This document shows positions 43,948 through 56,926 of a stretch of 64,000 nucleotides of DNA, piece after piece (position 1 is the stretch's first letter; the number at the start of each line of letters is the position of its first letter). The notes below the pieces were generated by a model. That model searched no databases. It saw nothing but the letters and a program-made list of their open reading frames with translations, and had not been told where the DNA came from. The position numbers were made by a program, and so were the translations under genes. Source of the DNA: Megamerina dolium (taxonomy: Eukaryota; Arthropoda; Insecta; Diptera; Megamerinidae); the NCBI GenBank assembly GCA_963854835.1, contig OY978528.1, forward strand, positions 12,556,242 to 12,620,241. Direction: 5' to 3'.

Positions 43948-46590
43948 ATGCGTATAACAATAGACGTTAGAAACTATGAAAAAACAGAGATGTTATTTAA
44001 ACGTCAAAAATGCTAAGAGGAAAAGTAAGAGTTTTGCAACAAAATTATTTCGCTGTTTTTGATACACAAAAATCAAATCAACTCTGCTTAGGAAACTTAG
44101 CATCTATTAAAAAATGTTATATTGAATTTTGAACTTCAATATAACATAACATAACCATAATATTGGCAACTAAATGAAAATTTGTAAATTCAAATTTTCA
44201 TTTTTCATTTGTAACAGTTGATTTTCGAATATCGCATAAACTTTGTTGAACCTTTCTAGCACCAGTTCTAAAAACAGTTTTAATTAAGTTTTAGCTTTGT
44301 TGTGAAAAGTACGAATGAAACGTGCGATGGCATTTTTCAAAACTTTTTTCAAATTCTTCACTCAATCGGAACGTGTAATAGGGGTATACAATTTTAATAA
44401 TTCTATGCGATATTCATCAATTAGAAAGAACATCTATATGAAAAATCATGCGATGGCATTTTCGAAACTTCTTTCAAATTGTACACTAATCAATCAATCG
44501 TGACGGTGATAAAATTATTTTTCATTAGGTAGAAAGATATAAAATGACTAGAAAAAAATCAAAATAATATTATTGTTTGACACACACTTGATTGAAAAAT
44601 TATTTTATGAAGAAAATCAACAAAATGAATCAATTTTATTAAATATTTATATTTATTTATGATATTTATTGCACCTCGAAAAAAAAACAAGAAGCAGTCA
44701 CACGTCGATTACACATTTGTTGACAGTTAAAGTACATACTGTATACTTGAGTTATGGCATTATAATGAAATTGTCTATGTAAACCTCTAATCCAATGGAT
44801 AAGAAGCAAGTATAATCCAACAATAACAAGAGAGTATTCTGAGTTTACGGTATAATTCTTCGGAATCGGAGTTGAGGTTAAGAACGACAAACAGTAAAAT
44901 TGTGAGTGTATGCTAATTGGTCGAAAAAATGGACTTCAAATTCTTTTTCCACTCTTACATTTCGAAGCAATATTCTATATTCCATCTTCGACATGTTAAA
45001 TATACATTTCGTTGGAAATAAAATATAACTGATGATGTGAAAATAAATCAAAAATTAATTATTGAATAATCAATCTTTAGTGTAATTTAATTAATTTCTT
45101 TTTTTTTTTTATTACATGCACATTTTCTTACAGAAAATATCACTTTTGTAGCACAGAAATATCACTATTTATTTTACAATTAAATATTATTACTAATACT
45201 ATGTACTTTTTAACGAACGAATCAAATAAATCTGCATATGTACATGTACAGTGTAATGTAATTGAAGATGTTAAGCCATTCGGTGACAGCCATTCGATTC
45301 CATTTCACAATGCTGAATAGTTTTACTTCAGTTCAAAATCAATTTTCGAAACTGGATTAAAATTTCAAATAATTTCTGCATTTGAACAGTGAAACAATTA
45401 AACAGTTGAAAAGTATAACAGTGGAATATTTAAATACATGAGAATAAGTAATTGTAAAATTAATTTTTGATTTTGTATTTTTTTAATCTATCATCTTGAA
45501 TTAAATTACACTCTATATGCATATGCCTGAAGATCTCAATAATGTGAAACTTTTTGTGAAACAGTATGTTTCTATACTAAGAAATTAAATCCTATTAAAC
45601 ACTACGGTATAACAGGTATACCCAGGTGTTTAACTAATACTATTTATATGAAATTAAAAATTATATTCTCTGGTAGAAGATGAAAACTCTCTATCATGTT
45701 TAGCATATAAAATTTATAGATTTTACATTGTGAGTTACTATTACACATACATATATGGGACGATGAAAATCAGAAATGTCTAAATACAGTTTGTGATTTT
45801 GATCAATTCATATAAAAGTGAATACATACGTATATTTTTAATAAGTGATAGAGAGATACATATACATATAGAGCGAGCTGAATTAAAAAAAAAAAAAGAA
45901 TTCAATTGTAAAAATGTATAGCATGTGGTGTCCTTAAAATGATTACAACATATCCATATTTATATTAATTTTTGTGTTTTATTTAAATTACGTAAATTAC
46001 TATTGTCTTCATTACAATCAAAATACATTTTGAAAATGTTTATACGTATAAAATTCACTCATAAAAATATTAATCAATAATGTTTTTTTTTTTTTATTTT
46101 TTATTTTAGATTTTTTCCTATCTCTAATATTGTAATACATACTAAAGTTTTGTATCAAATATCATATATTTTTAATTTTAAATACATACATATTTGTTCT
46201 AATTATAAGTTGGCCAATGAATTCCTATTAAAATAAAAATGAAACAATATTTTAAAATGTATTTGACGGGAATGTAATTATTTCGAAAATCAGCAGAAAA
46301 AAAAAATATTGAACATATTTGTGATTCATTCAGAAGTGGTTTTCTGTCATAGTCACCAGTGTACAGGATAGATAGAGAACTGGTATTCTCGAGATATCTA
46401 TGAAATAGGTCTCACAGCTATAGTATAATTATGGGTCCAAAATGAAAGATGACTGTTCTACAGCGGAGACTATTGGGATCAATTTCCAAAAAGCATTTGA
46501 AATGGGATGAACAGCTTCCATTTTGGTGGTATCAGTGCTGCAATTCTCTTAGACAGCTAGGCAGCTCTAACATCTGGAATGAACTTTCGA
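43948..46590. other. AT-rich intergenic DNA, no gene seen
   Basis: No element or gene is recognised. A CGATGGCATTTTC motif is repeated at about 44323 and 44450 within a roughly 125-base imperfect duplication. The rest is very AT-rich. Confidence 0.5.
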
Positions 46591-46799
46591 TTACCATCCA
46601 TATTCGTGTGAGGATGCTTTGAATTTTTATATACCGTTGCAACGCAGAATTCTATGGTCCGTATCGGTCAAAATCGGATTTTTGATAGATTTTTGTATGG
46701 TAAATGGAATTTTTAATGTCAAACAAGTCGATTCTAGGTTTACGCGCCAATGACTCTAACAAGTGTACCGCAACACGAATAGCATGAGCGCAGATCCCA

Positions 46800-47270
46800 T
46801 GGCAATACATTTCATTGGCTAAATAATCAGTTGATTGTGACCGATTGCAGGTCTCTTAAGGCCGCTTGACTATCTGACAGTATGTAAATGTGAGTTGTTT
46901 TCATCGTTCTACGAAAACATTCCCTCACAAAAATTTCAATGGCGTGTATTTCTGCCCGAAAAGTTCTTGGGTAAACACCCTTTGGAATTGAATTTTTGAA
47001 TCTTGGGTAAATTTCAGACCATTAGTAAACCAGATCTAGGAGCCTGGTTCAATGTTAATAAATTTGGATTTCCAGACCTCATGGCCATTGATAATAAGTT
47101 CTTGAAGAACACTAGTTTTGAGGATAATCCGTTGAAATTATGCCAGCAAAAGTTACGTAATTTAATCCTAGTTGAGAACTGTTCTAATTGAGCATGCGGC
47201 TGAACAAGGGACTTTTTACTAATGAATAAGCAAAATTTATTGGTTGCTGAGTGGATAGTGCACTATGGGC
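46800..47270 (-). pseudogene. LINE RNase H fragment
   Basis: The minus strand gives a decayed WFTNGLK (compare WFTDGS), then KGVYPRTFRAEIHAIEIFV, RECFRRTMKTTHIYILSDSQ and AALRDLQSVTIN before a stop. FRAE.HAIE and ILSDSQAA are the Glu and Asp blocks of the RNase H fold in I/LOA/R1-like LINEs. The upstream RT is absent. Sequence to about 46600 may belong to the same relic but carries no motif. Confidence 0.72.
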
Positions 47271-47284
47271 TAGCCACAATTAGC

Positions 47285-47845
47285 GTTGTATGATTTCAAC
47301 GAAAAGTAGGATATTCTGTTGAGTTGGGCATATGGAATCATCATCATCATAGTTGGCCAGACACCCCGGGTGGGCCTTCGCCTGCTTTAAAATCTGCCTC
47401 CAAACGGTTCTATCTTTCGTTAGTGTTCTCCAATTTCTGATGTGGGTGGCTGCATCACTGTCCACTTCGTCCATCCATCTCAGTCTTGGGCGTCACTTTT
47501 TCACAGTTCTATAGCATGTGGAACGGAGGATTTGTTGCGGGGAGAGAATGAAGATTAGCATCTTCATTCTCTCTATCTATAATAATGTCTATCTATAATG
47601 GCTATAATGTCGGGGCTATTATAAAGATGTTTAAGTTCGTGGTTGAAGCGTCGTAATATTCTTCGCTCAAATGTGCAGAGCCTTGATTCATCATACCTGC
47701 TCGTAGTACATGTTTCACTGCCATAGGCCAGCACTGGGCATATGAAAGTTTTATACAGCTTAATTTTAATCGATCGACTGAGTACTCTGCTTTTAAGATC
47801 TTTCCTAAGGGCGTAGAAGCTTTTGTTTGCTAACTTATGTTATGT
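47285..47845 (-). pseudogene. LINE reverse transcriptase C-terminal fragment
   Basis: The minus strand from about 47840 reads ANKSFYALRKDLKSRVLSRS, IKIKLYKTFICPVLAYGSET, CTTSRYDESRLCTFERRILR and RFNHEL, then after a break WMDEVDSDAATHIRNWRTLT, KDRTVWRQILKQAKAHPG and a stop. This is the post-catalytic part of an RT from an RTE/R1-like LINE (LYKT.I.PVL.YGSET; FERRILR; RWMDEV...NWR). An ATC/GAT microsatellite (47337-47352) sits at its 3' end, like a LINE tail. It is probably a different family from the RNase H LINEs. Confidence 0.75.
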
Positions 47846-49660
47846 TATGCTGATGTTATTTGAGCTGGGCATATGGAATACGTTTTCGAAAAACGATGAA
47901 ATGATTGAAGACCAACCACATAGTCCTCTCATATAAAAATATTTTTCTAAAAGTATGTGCTCGGTTGGTTAGGTCGTTAATGGATTTCCTGTCGACGAGA
48001 TATGATGCGATAAATTTAATAACAAGAAGGTTTATTCTTCCAAATAGTGTTCAGTTGTCGGCAAGTAATTTGTAACTGTTCCGGGAGCAACAATTTACCA
48101 TGAAAAAAAATTCTAAAACAACTCTGACGAATTTTCGAAAAATTATATTTCTTTCGAAATTGTTCTTTAGGCTCCTTCAAATACTATCTGCACACACAAG
48201 AGTACTGGAAAATAAACTTGGTCAATGGGTTCTTCAGAGTCTAATTGTAAGGGGCAACCTTATTTATAGTGACAGAAAATGAACGGTACGAAAGTTAATA
48301 AAATTTTCAAAGAGACTTGCATAAAAAAATATTACGATTTCAAGCAATATTGGAACTCTTAAGACCGTTCGTCTATGTAACATTGAAAAAAAAAATAATT
48401 TTTTCCATATATCTCATCTAAACCAATTAGATAAAATGGTGTCGCGTAAGGATTTATGTGGATCTGCCTTAATTCTTAATCTACAACGTCCCAAAGACAC
48501 CAATGTCCGCATATGTTTTATTGCTTTCTTATATTTTACACGGACTTTTACCTCAACCATGTTTTTCAAGTTGGAGTGCAGGATTCTGCAAAATGTATTC
48601 GATAAATCAAAATCAAAATTTTTGTGGGTAGGTTTCATGCATTACACAAAGTACCGACTTTTGCACTTTTGATTTTGTTTTACTGAATAGTACACACTCA
48701 GTACACATTTAATCGTAGACGAACAGACCTAATTGGGACGAATGTATTGCGGTTATCAGCTGTCATATTGCTAAATGAACGAAAGTATCAATATAATAGA
48801 TCGATCCTAAATTTCAAAAACCAATTCGAACTTCTAAAACAATTATCGTTCAATTGAAAAATGCCGTGGATGAAAGATTCACCACTATGTATCTTCCAAG
48901 TAAATAAGTCCTCAATAATCTCCATAAAAGATTGATTTATTTCACTATTTCTTTGGTGGTATTTCCTTTTATGTATTTAAGCTATAACACTTTAAGTTCG
49001 CTTATTCAGAAATTGAAATATATTGGGAATTATTTTTTATATCCATTCTAATGCCAGATTTTCATTATCAAAGTTTATTATCCTTAAAATGGGTCAATGG
49101 AGTGTCGGTATATTTTACAGCCAACATTAATTCTAAAAGTTTTGGCGGTAATATCACCTCAAATAAGCTGCCGTTTATTGGGCACAGCCGAAGGTATACA
49201 ATGTTGGAAGCCTCTATTGAAACAATGAGGAAAAGTAAAATCAGGATATTTTTATTTTTATTTGTAAACATAAAAAAAAAAATGTATAAAAATTTAACTC
49301 AAAACTAGGAATCAAAATTTATTATAGCAAGAATTAAAATGTTTCTTTTTTTTTCTTCGTTATATTATTGTAAAAATCTAATTCAGGTGTTATTAAAAAC
49401 TTGTCAAGCTGGAATTCAATACTTATATTTATTTACGAGCTAAAGTAAAGATGTAAATATCAGCGCCTCCCTCGAAGTAAACACAAAGCTTGACGATCAA
49501 GAAATATTAGATTTTCGTATAAATATTAAAATATCAAAATAGATTGAGGAACGTAGATACACGTAAAACAGATTATTAAGTAAAAGTTTATCTGTACTAT
49601 GTTACGTTAAGTTTCAATAATTGAGCCTATAGGTATTTCAACAAATTATCAAGCAAGTAA
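47846..49660. other. Intergenic DNA without a recognised element
   Basis: AT-rich. The short open frames at 48100-48660 and 49051-49308 match nothing I recognise and lack promoter or splice context. Confidence 0.45.
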
Positions 49661-49669
49661 AAGAGATTT

Positions 49670-49850
49670 AAGTAGTTATAGAGTTTCTGTGTTCGAACTT
49701 TGTTTCCGGAAGAATTGCCAATTGCTTGGTAACAATTGTATTGTAACAAAAATTGTATTGTATTAGCCAAAACGGCGATCTTGTAATTAGACATTAGCCA
49801 TTCCACTAACCAGTTTACTACGATATCACCAAGTAGCATAATACAAATTA
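49670..49850 (-). mobile_element. Old, diverged copy of the tRNA-derived SINE
   Basis: The + strand keeps CCGGAAGAATTGCCAATTGC (body block as at 10518), then, after divergence, CATTCCACTAACCAGTTTAC and TACGATATCACC. These resemble the reversed A-box head CGCACTAACCACTGAGCTAC. The B-box part is unrecognisable. Confidence 0.5.
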
Positions 49851-49899
49851 AAGGATTAGGCAACTTTAAAATTATAATTCATAAAATACAATTTAATGC

Positions 49900-52800
49900 A
49901 ACCCGTCAAATTTTATTTGACATTTTAATTTTGACGTTCTTTGCTGTCACTTTCAGTAAGACTAGTTATTCTCACGCTCTCACGTAACGAGCAATAACGA
50001 AGGAGTTTAGTTTCAAAGTGATTTCGGCCGTATTTTCATCGTCGTCGTTTTCTCTTGATATTGTATTGTGATTTCATGTAAAAACAGATAACTATGCATT
50101 GTTAAAAGTGAGTAAAATACCATCTAAGACGGCAATTTAGTGTATGCAAGTGATATATTGTGAATGCGGTAAAGTAGAATGAGTTTTTTTGTTTGCAAAA
50201 TAAACGAAAATTGTTCGGCGTTTTCTACTTTTGCCTCTTCCTTCAAGTTGTATTTCTTTTCATCCGCTATTCGTCGTTATGACAATCGCAGTGGTGTTTG
50301 CTCGCTCTAACTTACAATGCAATCACGGTTTTCAATGACTACTTAAAACGAGAGAGAGAGAGAGACAAGGATTGAATTTGCTCATCTGTTCGTTTGTTTT
50401 TTTTTATTGTGCGAAGTGTGGTTTGCGTGAAAAAGAGATAAACTGACGTGTGTGTGAAGCAATTTCTCTCAAGGATTTTAATGGTAATGGAACAGTGGAA
50501 AGTCAGGGCTGTTGTAGACGTAATTAAAAATGTTGAAAATAAATTATTTTATGAAATAAATGGTGAGCTCAGTCCGCATTTAATTATATTTTTTGTTATA
50601 TTTCATTATGTATTCATATAAATTATTTGCACTTGTCATTTGTACAAAGATATAATATGTTCTGGCCTTTGTGCAATATATATGACAAGTTTCTTTTTGA
50701 TTGTTATTGTCTATTTTAGCAAAGAAACATCTGAGATGTGATTGTAGTTTATTATGCTATAGTTTCCTGTAATGTGTGTATGTGCTATTTGTAATTATGG
50801 CAATAAATGCAATTTCTGCAATAAATTATCGTAATAAAATGCTGTTTTCGCATGGTTAGTTATAAACCATGGTATAATGGTTATAAGTCAGTTGAAGATT
50901 CGTTTCAGTGTTGTGTGAAATTATTTTCACTGCTTTTTGTCCTTACAATACTAAATACCTAAAAATAGAGGAAACCAGTTGAAAAGACATTTGTCAAAAA
51001 TTGGCATTGTACAAATTTCAGACGAAGAAAGTGGTAACAGAGAGACATAAAAAAGTCAATCAAAAATACTTGCATGCAGGAGTTGCGTATTTTTATTCGA
51101 GTTACGTATTGTTATTTTATATAGTTTATCTTAAATCTTTAAACAATAATAATGACATTGGGTACAAATGATGAAACGTTGTTTTTGTTAAGAAAAATTT
51201 AAACAAGTTTTTGTGGTAAAGCATTTGATTTGTAATTAAAATCAAAGCATAATCCAGAGAGAAGAAAAATCTTCAAATACGTAAAAAGTAGCATGGATAG
51301 AATAAATTGGCAGATGCAACAACAAAACACGTTGAGAGATTCAAAAGAAAGCTGAGATGAAGAGAAATTAGCGGCGGTATTGCCAGATGGAAACATTCGG
51401 GGGTTGTGCGACTATGTGCAATGTGTACTGTATGTGCGACTAATATGAAATGTTATTGGAAATGAAGCAGACGTTTTTTTCAGCTTTTGATTTAAATAAT
51501 TACCAACATGATTCAAAATGTTCAAACTAAAAATTGCAAAAAATGTTAATAACATAAGTAAAATAGGAAATGAAATACAAATATCATATTCTTATGTAGA
51601 CATATCAGTATGGCAATGCTGTTGTGATTATATGTGAGCGGAACATGGAAGACGCAATGAGGAAAAAGTTAAGAAAGAGTAAAAGGAAACTCAGGCAAAT
51701 CGTGTCAAACTCAAACATTGCAAAACTATTTTTTTATTTTTCACAAAAAAACAATTTCATCTAAATAGTAAATTAATTTAAGCTTAACGATATAAATTAC
51801 TGCAAGTGCACATTGTTTGAAGTTAATCATTCAAATGAGAATCTAAAGTGTGACAAACGTGTTGGAGTGGATGATGAAAATTTAAAGAATTATGTGCGAA
51901 AATGTAGAGACACGGAATGAAGCAAATTTCACATATAAGAAAATGAATAGGCAGACACACAAGAAGTCACTATATAGTTTTTGTAGGAAAATCGTGTGAA
52001 TATCTTATAGCAGTAGAAAAACTGAAAATCTCAGAATAAAATTTCAGTTTCGCCTGAGACATTATCCTATTATTGTGATTGATGCGAGTAATTTTTAATA
52101 ATATTGTTTCATTCTGTTTTTTGTTTTTTCGTTTCTGTTTTTCCTTTTAACAGATTTTTATTAACAAATGCTTATCAAAACAAAAATAAACGATACAACA
52201 ACAAAAGTAGTAAAAATTTATCAAGGAATTGAAAATATAGTAGCGCATCGCAGAGCAGATCAATCAGGAACGCAAATCAAATGTAAATAAAAATCTTCAA
52301 GAAGGAATTGCTCGCAGTGGACGAGCTACCAGCTACCATCAGCAGTGGTAGAGGAGGAAAAAAAAAAAGAAACAGAAAACGATAACAAATCGAAGAAATA
52401 TAGAAGCGCTAGTGCTCCAACAGCATTGAAAAAAGACAACATTGTATACCTCTTAGAAGTTACAAGAACAACAACAACAACAACTACAAGTATAACAGAA
52501 ACTATCATTACCACAAGGATCACAGATGTGTAGGTACTGAAGAATTAATTTTTATTATTCCACAAATATGAATTTAATAAAAACTAAAATTATTGTAGCA
52601 TGCCTCCTTAATCATTTATGCCAAGAAGAGCAAGAGTCATTAAGTTGAATAAACAAATAATAAGATCATCCTATATACACAAAAAGTACATAGCACTCAT
52701 ATGTTTCTAACGTATAATAATTATGTGCGTTATATAAACGCAATAAAATATTAAACGAACAAAAAAAAAAATTTGTTGCAACATCGAAAACAAATTATAT

Positions 52801-52905
52801 AAGTATAGTACAGGTCGAATATAAATTTTCGATATTTGTGATAAATTTCACTTGAATGTCGCCGGTAATTGAATATATATGTAGTTGGAAGGACATACTG
52901 GCACA
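49900..52905 (+). other. Presumed promoter and 5' leader of Spt20
   Basis: No Motif 1, DRE or TATA element is convincing. A GA tract (50350-50365) could bind GAGA factor. A good acceptor, CCTTTTAACAG, ends at 52153, so a leader exon may run from 52154 to the coding start. Within it, a small upstream ORF of 26 codons starts at 52567. Elsewhere the DNA is AT-rich and featureless. Confidence 0.4.
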
Positions 52906-52941
52906 ATGCAAAGCTTGGATTCATCATGTCAAGAAGCTGAT
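52906..52941 (+). CDS. Spt20: Spt20 coding exon 1
   Basis: Twelve codons, MQSLDSSCQEAD, ending GAT|GTAAGT in phase 0. The start is chosen because the M-Q...A-(D/E)-(F/Y)-(I/V)-I pattern completed by exon 2 matches the N-terminus of animal SUPT20H. Confidence 0.8.
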
Positions 52942-55900
52942 GTAAGTTATAAATAATATTGCTGGTATATTTTTATTTTTAATACTAAACCATTCTCATT
53001 TAGTTCATAATAAATGACACGCTAAAGAAATTGAAAGGCTCAAACGCTGGTGTTAATAATAATAGCACTGCTTCATCGGTGACAACAGCATTACATTCAA
53101 GTGGCACTGCAATTCGACAGCATCAGCTTGTTTACCAACAACAACAGCAGCAGCATCAACAACAACAGCAAGCAAAGCAACAATATCAGCAGTATCATCA
53201 CTTGCAGACGGCATTACAAACGCCATCTTGCGCCACAACAACAACAACAAATTATCCACAGTTGTCTCAGCAACAATTGTCAACCCCACCGCCATTAACA
53301 CCTCCAAGTGTACCCTCAGCAGTTAGTGTAGCATTTCCGAGTAAAAGTTCACTGCTCGACTCAAGTCTGCTGCATTGTAATATCTCACAAATTCCTAGTC
53401 AGCCGCCATTTCGTATATTCGATGATGGCCCTGAGTCACCGTCTGAAGTACCACCAGCTGAGATACTCGCCAGCAGTAGCAGTAGTGGTGGCGGTGGTGG
53501 TGTTGGGTTGGGTAACATTGTCATACTCACAGAATCAGCAACAGGAACAGCGGCGCCTTCACCATCGTCCTGTTCATCTTCGACAAATTTATCGAATTTC
53601 AATTCGATCACCTCACCCTCACCGGTAGTGCCCGATTTGCTGTTGTCTACACCGCCTGGTGTGAATTCATCTAGCTCGACTCTGTTGGCGGCACCAACGC
53701 AAGCACCAGCAGCAGCAGCAGCGGCATCAAACATTCACATTGCAAATGCGTCGTCATTGCCGTTTTCCAATCAACAGCTAACACATCCAAGTATCAATAA
53801 TAGCAACACCAACAACAACAACAACAATAACCACAACAAAAAGGCTGAGAAACGTCCTTCCTCCAGTTCCACAAATCTAATACATAACAGCAATATTAAC
53901 ACACATCATCATTATCACCAGAATCATCAACAGCAACAGCAACATTTAGTGTCACCGTCACCCACCACGTCGCCGAGTAAACGACAAAAAACCCGAGAGT
54001 CGAATTCCAGCAGAAGCACTGCATCACCATCAACATCGTCGCGTAGCGGCACATCATCCACATCTGCGTATGCACTGTCGAAGAGAGAGAATTCATCTAC
54101 TTCAACTGGTAATGTGAACGCGACGCCGACGACAACGACATCATCCTCAACATCGTCATCCTCTCCCAGATTCTTTAATATCTATGACAAAATCAAAGAA
54201 CTATATTTGCAATTATTAGCCACTGATATAAATACGTTTACAGAAACTGGGGTAGGTTAATTCATCTTTATATTGTGTTGATTATAACTAAACAATTAAC
54301 TATTAAATTGCAGATAAAGCAACGATCACGTTCCTTTATACTTGAACGCCTTGTTGAGAATGAAAAACTGACCACGATTGTGGTGAATTTGTATCCGGGA
54401 AATAAGGGATATGCGCTGGCATTGCATTATGATGATCGGCAAGTGTTGCCACATGCCGGAGATGTAGGAGCGGTGAACGCGACTGAATCGTCCGTATTGT
54501 TGGGTGCTAACTGTGGTATAGAGCATATTAGTAGTGCTGCCTCTGCTGCTGCCGCCACAGTATCACAATATCGGTCTGGTTCTAGTCGTAACACAAGCAG
54601 TGGTAACTCAAGTAAACTCAACAGCGCCTCAATACCGCCAGACTTGAAAAATACCAACGAATTCGATCTAGATCTAAAGCAGATGAAGATGCAAGATAAT
54701 AAAATCACCGCCAAACAGCCACAGCATGATGCTGCCCACAGCGAACGAGCTGACGCAACGGACTACGCCTTGATCGAAGTGTTGCGTTGGCCGTATGAGA
54801 ACGATCAATTATTGCAATGCATTGATCGTGAAGTGGTGCCCGACTTTCTAATGGATATGCTGACTGCGCCAACATTGACTGTGACTGCTCCGAATGATGA
54901 TAACGAAGCGTCACGCATTTACGCCAAGCCGAATGTTTTCTATGCGGGTTGTGTGATTGCGCAGATACGTGACTTTCGACAAACTTTTGCAATTTCTACA
55001 AATATCTGTGATACGAAACATGTGCTTTTGCGGCATACGAATGCGTCATTGTACGCTGATGTGCAGCATTTGGCTGCAACAACAAATTTTAGTGCTACTG
55101 CATCGATATCATCATCATCATCATCATCATCGTCATCAGCATCATCATCATGTTCAGCTGAGGATAAGCTCGCATTGGAAAGCCAATTGGTATTGGCCAC
55201 AGCTGAGCCCCTGTGCCTGGACCCGGATCCGAGTATAGGACGTTTCGCTATCAATGCACAACATCAGCGGCAAATGTTCAACACACACGAGATGCGACGC
55301 CAAATGAAGAAATACACACAAATCTCGATTAATCGCAAACGGAAATTGGAACAATTCACACATCACTATGGTCTGGAATTGTGCGATTTCCTGACGCGTC
55401 TGCGCGCACGACCACGCCCCAGCCATCCGACTGGAACAGGAACAGCACCGGCTAACAATCCGCTGATGGGTGCAATGCTTACATCATTCTCGTCGAAAGT
55501 ACCTAAGAGTCCGTGTGACGTTTTACGGCCCAGTAGACCGCCACGTCTCGAATATCCAGCTAATATGAAAGTGCCAGAGCACGTGATAAATGTTGAAATG
55601 TATGCGAAATCGTATGAGCGGCCTCCGGAAACCACAGACTGTCAGCCACAATTAGTGGAGGAGCATATTTTGGAAACGGAACGTGAAGACAACGAAGGAC
55701 GTCGCCTAATCTATCACATAAAATTGTCAATATTTCAGCGCCCCTCTGATTCGGAATATCTGGGCGAATTGTATGTGGATCGCGACTATCGGGAAGGTGA
55801 ACGCAATGGAGAATCGTGTCGCTTCTCGCTGGGTACGCATGTACATGCAAATCGCTACATACAACAGTTTAAAGATATTTTCACCGAAGAGGGACGCAAG

Positions 55901-56059
55901 GCTGTAAAGATAACGCATCTAGTGCCCGGGCATGAACCAAAAATAACACATACTGGCATTACGCCCGAGCACCAGGCCTTATTATTGCAGCAACAGCAAC
56001 AGCATCAACAGCAACAACAACAGCAACAGCTACAACGGCAGGCAGCTTTACTAGCAGCT

Positions 56060-56091
<32 letters not shown>

Positions 56092-56893
56092 ACAGCATCA
56101 GCAACATCATCATCTGCAACATGTTGCCAGTGTGCAACAGGCGCCACCGACACATGTTGCAACAGCACAGGCGCAGTCACAAGCGCAACAAAGTCATGTC
56201 GTTGTTGTCGGTCCCAATGGCCAACAGCAACACATATTACCAGCAACTGTGCAACATGTTGCCAGCAGTAGTCAGCAGCATGTATCTGGCAATATGCAAC
56301 AACCACAACAGCATCAGCACATAGCTATAACGCCCGCGGGCAATGTGACAAAAAATATAAATATTGTTGGCATCACCGCAAGCAATGCTGCTGCTGTGCA
56401 GCAGGTCTTGCGACACCACCAACAACAACAGCAGCAGCAGCAGCAACAACACCAGCAACAACAGCAACAAGTTACTACTACTACACAATTTATTGATGCA
56501 AATAATGCGACAGTGCAATTACAAAGCGCTCTCGTCTCGGCTAGCAGCAGTAATAATAATAGTAGTAGTTCGGCTGCTGGCACCAACAATAACTCCAGCA
56601 ACAACAACACTAATAATATTGTTGTCCAATCGCACACACAAACACACACACCTGCCCAACATATACAATTGCATCAAGTTGGTGGTGGTGGTGGTGGTGG
56701 TGGCGCTGGTGTCGGTGGCACTGCCAACTCCACAACTACGCATCAACTCAGTCTAAGTAATGGCTCATTGGTGCTGGTGCAACAGCATCCTGCAGCGGTG
56801 CATCAATCCCAAGTACAACAACAACAACAGCAACACCACCAACAGTCGCAAACACTGCAACACGCTGGTATTACAATTCAGGCTGCTACAGTC

Positions 56894-56926
<33 letters not shown>

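Noticed and set aside
48100..48672. Small genes in the Tgi-Spt20 interval
   Set aside because: Short overlapping frames on both strands without homology, promoter or splice context.
49051..49308. 85-codon open frame between Tgi and Spt20
   Set aside because: AT-driven composition, unknown product, and an equally long antisense frame; not supported as a gene.
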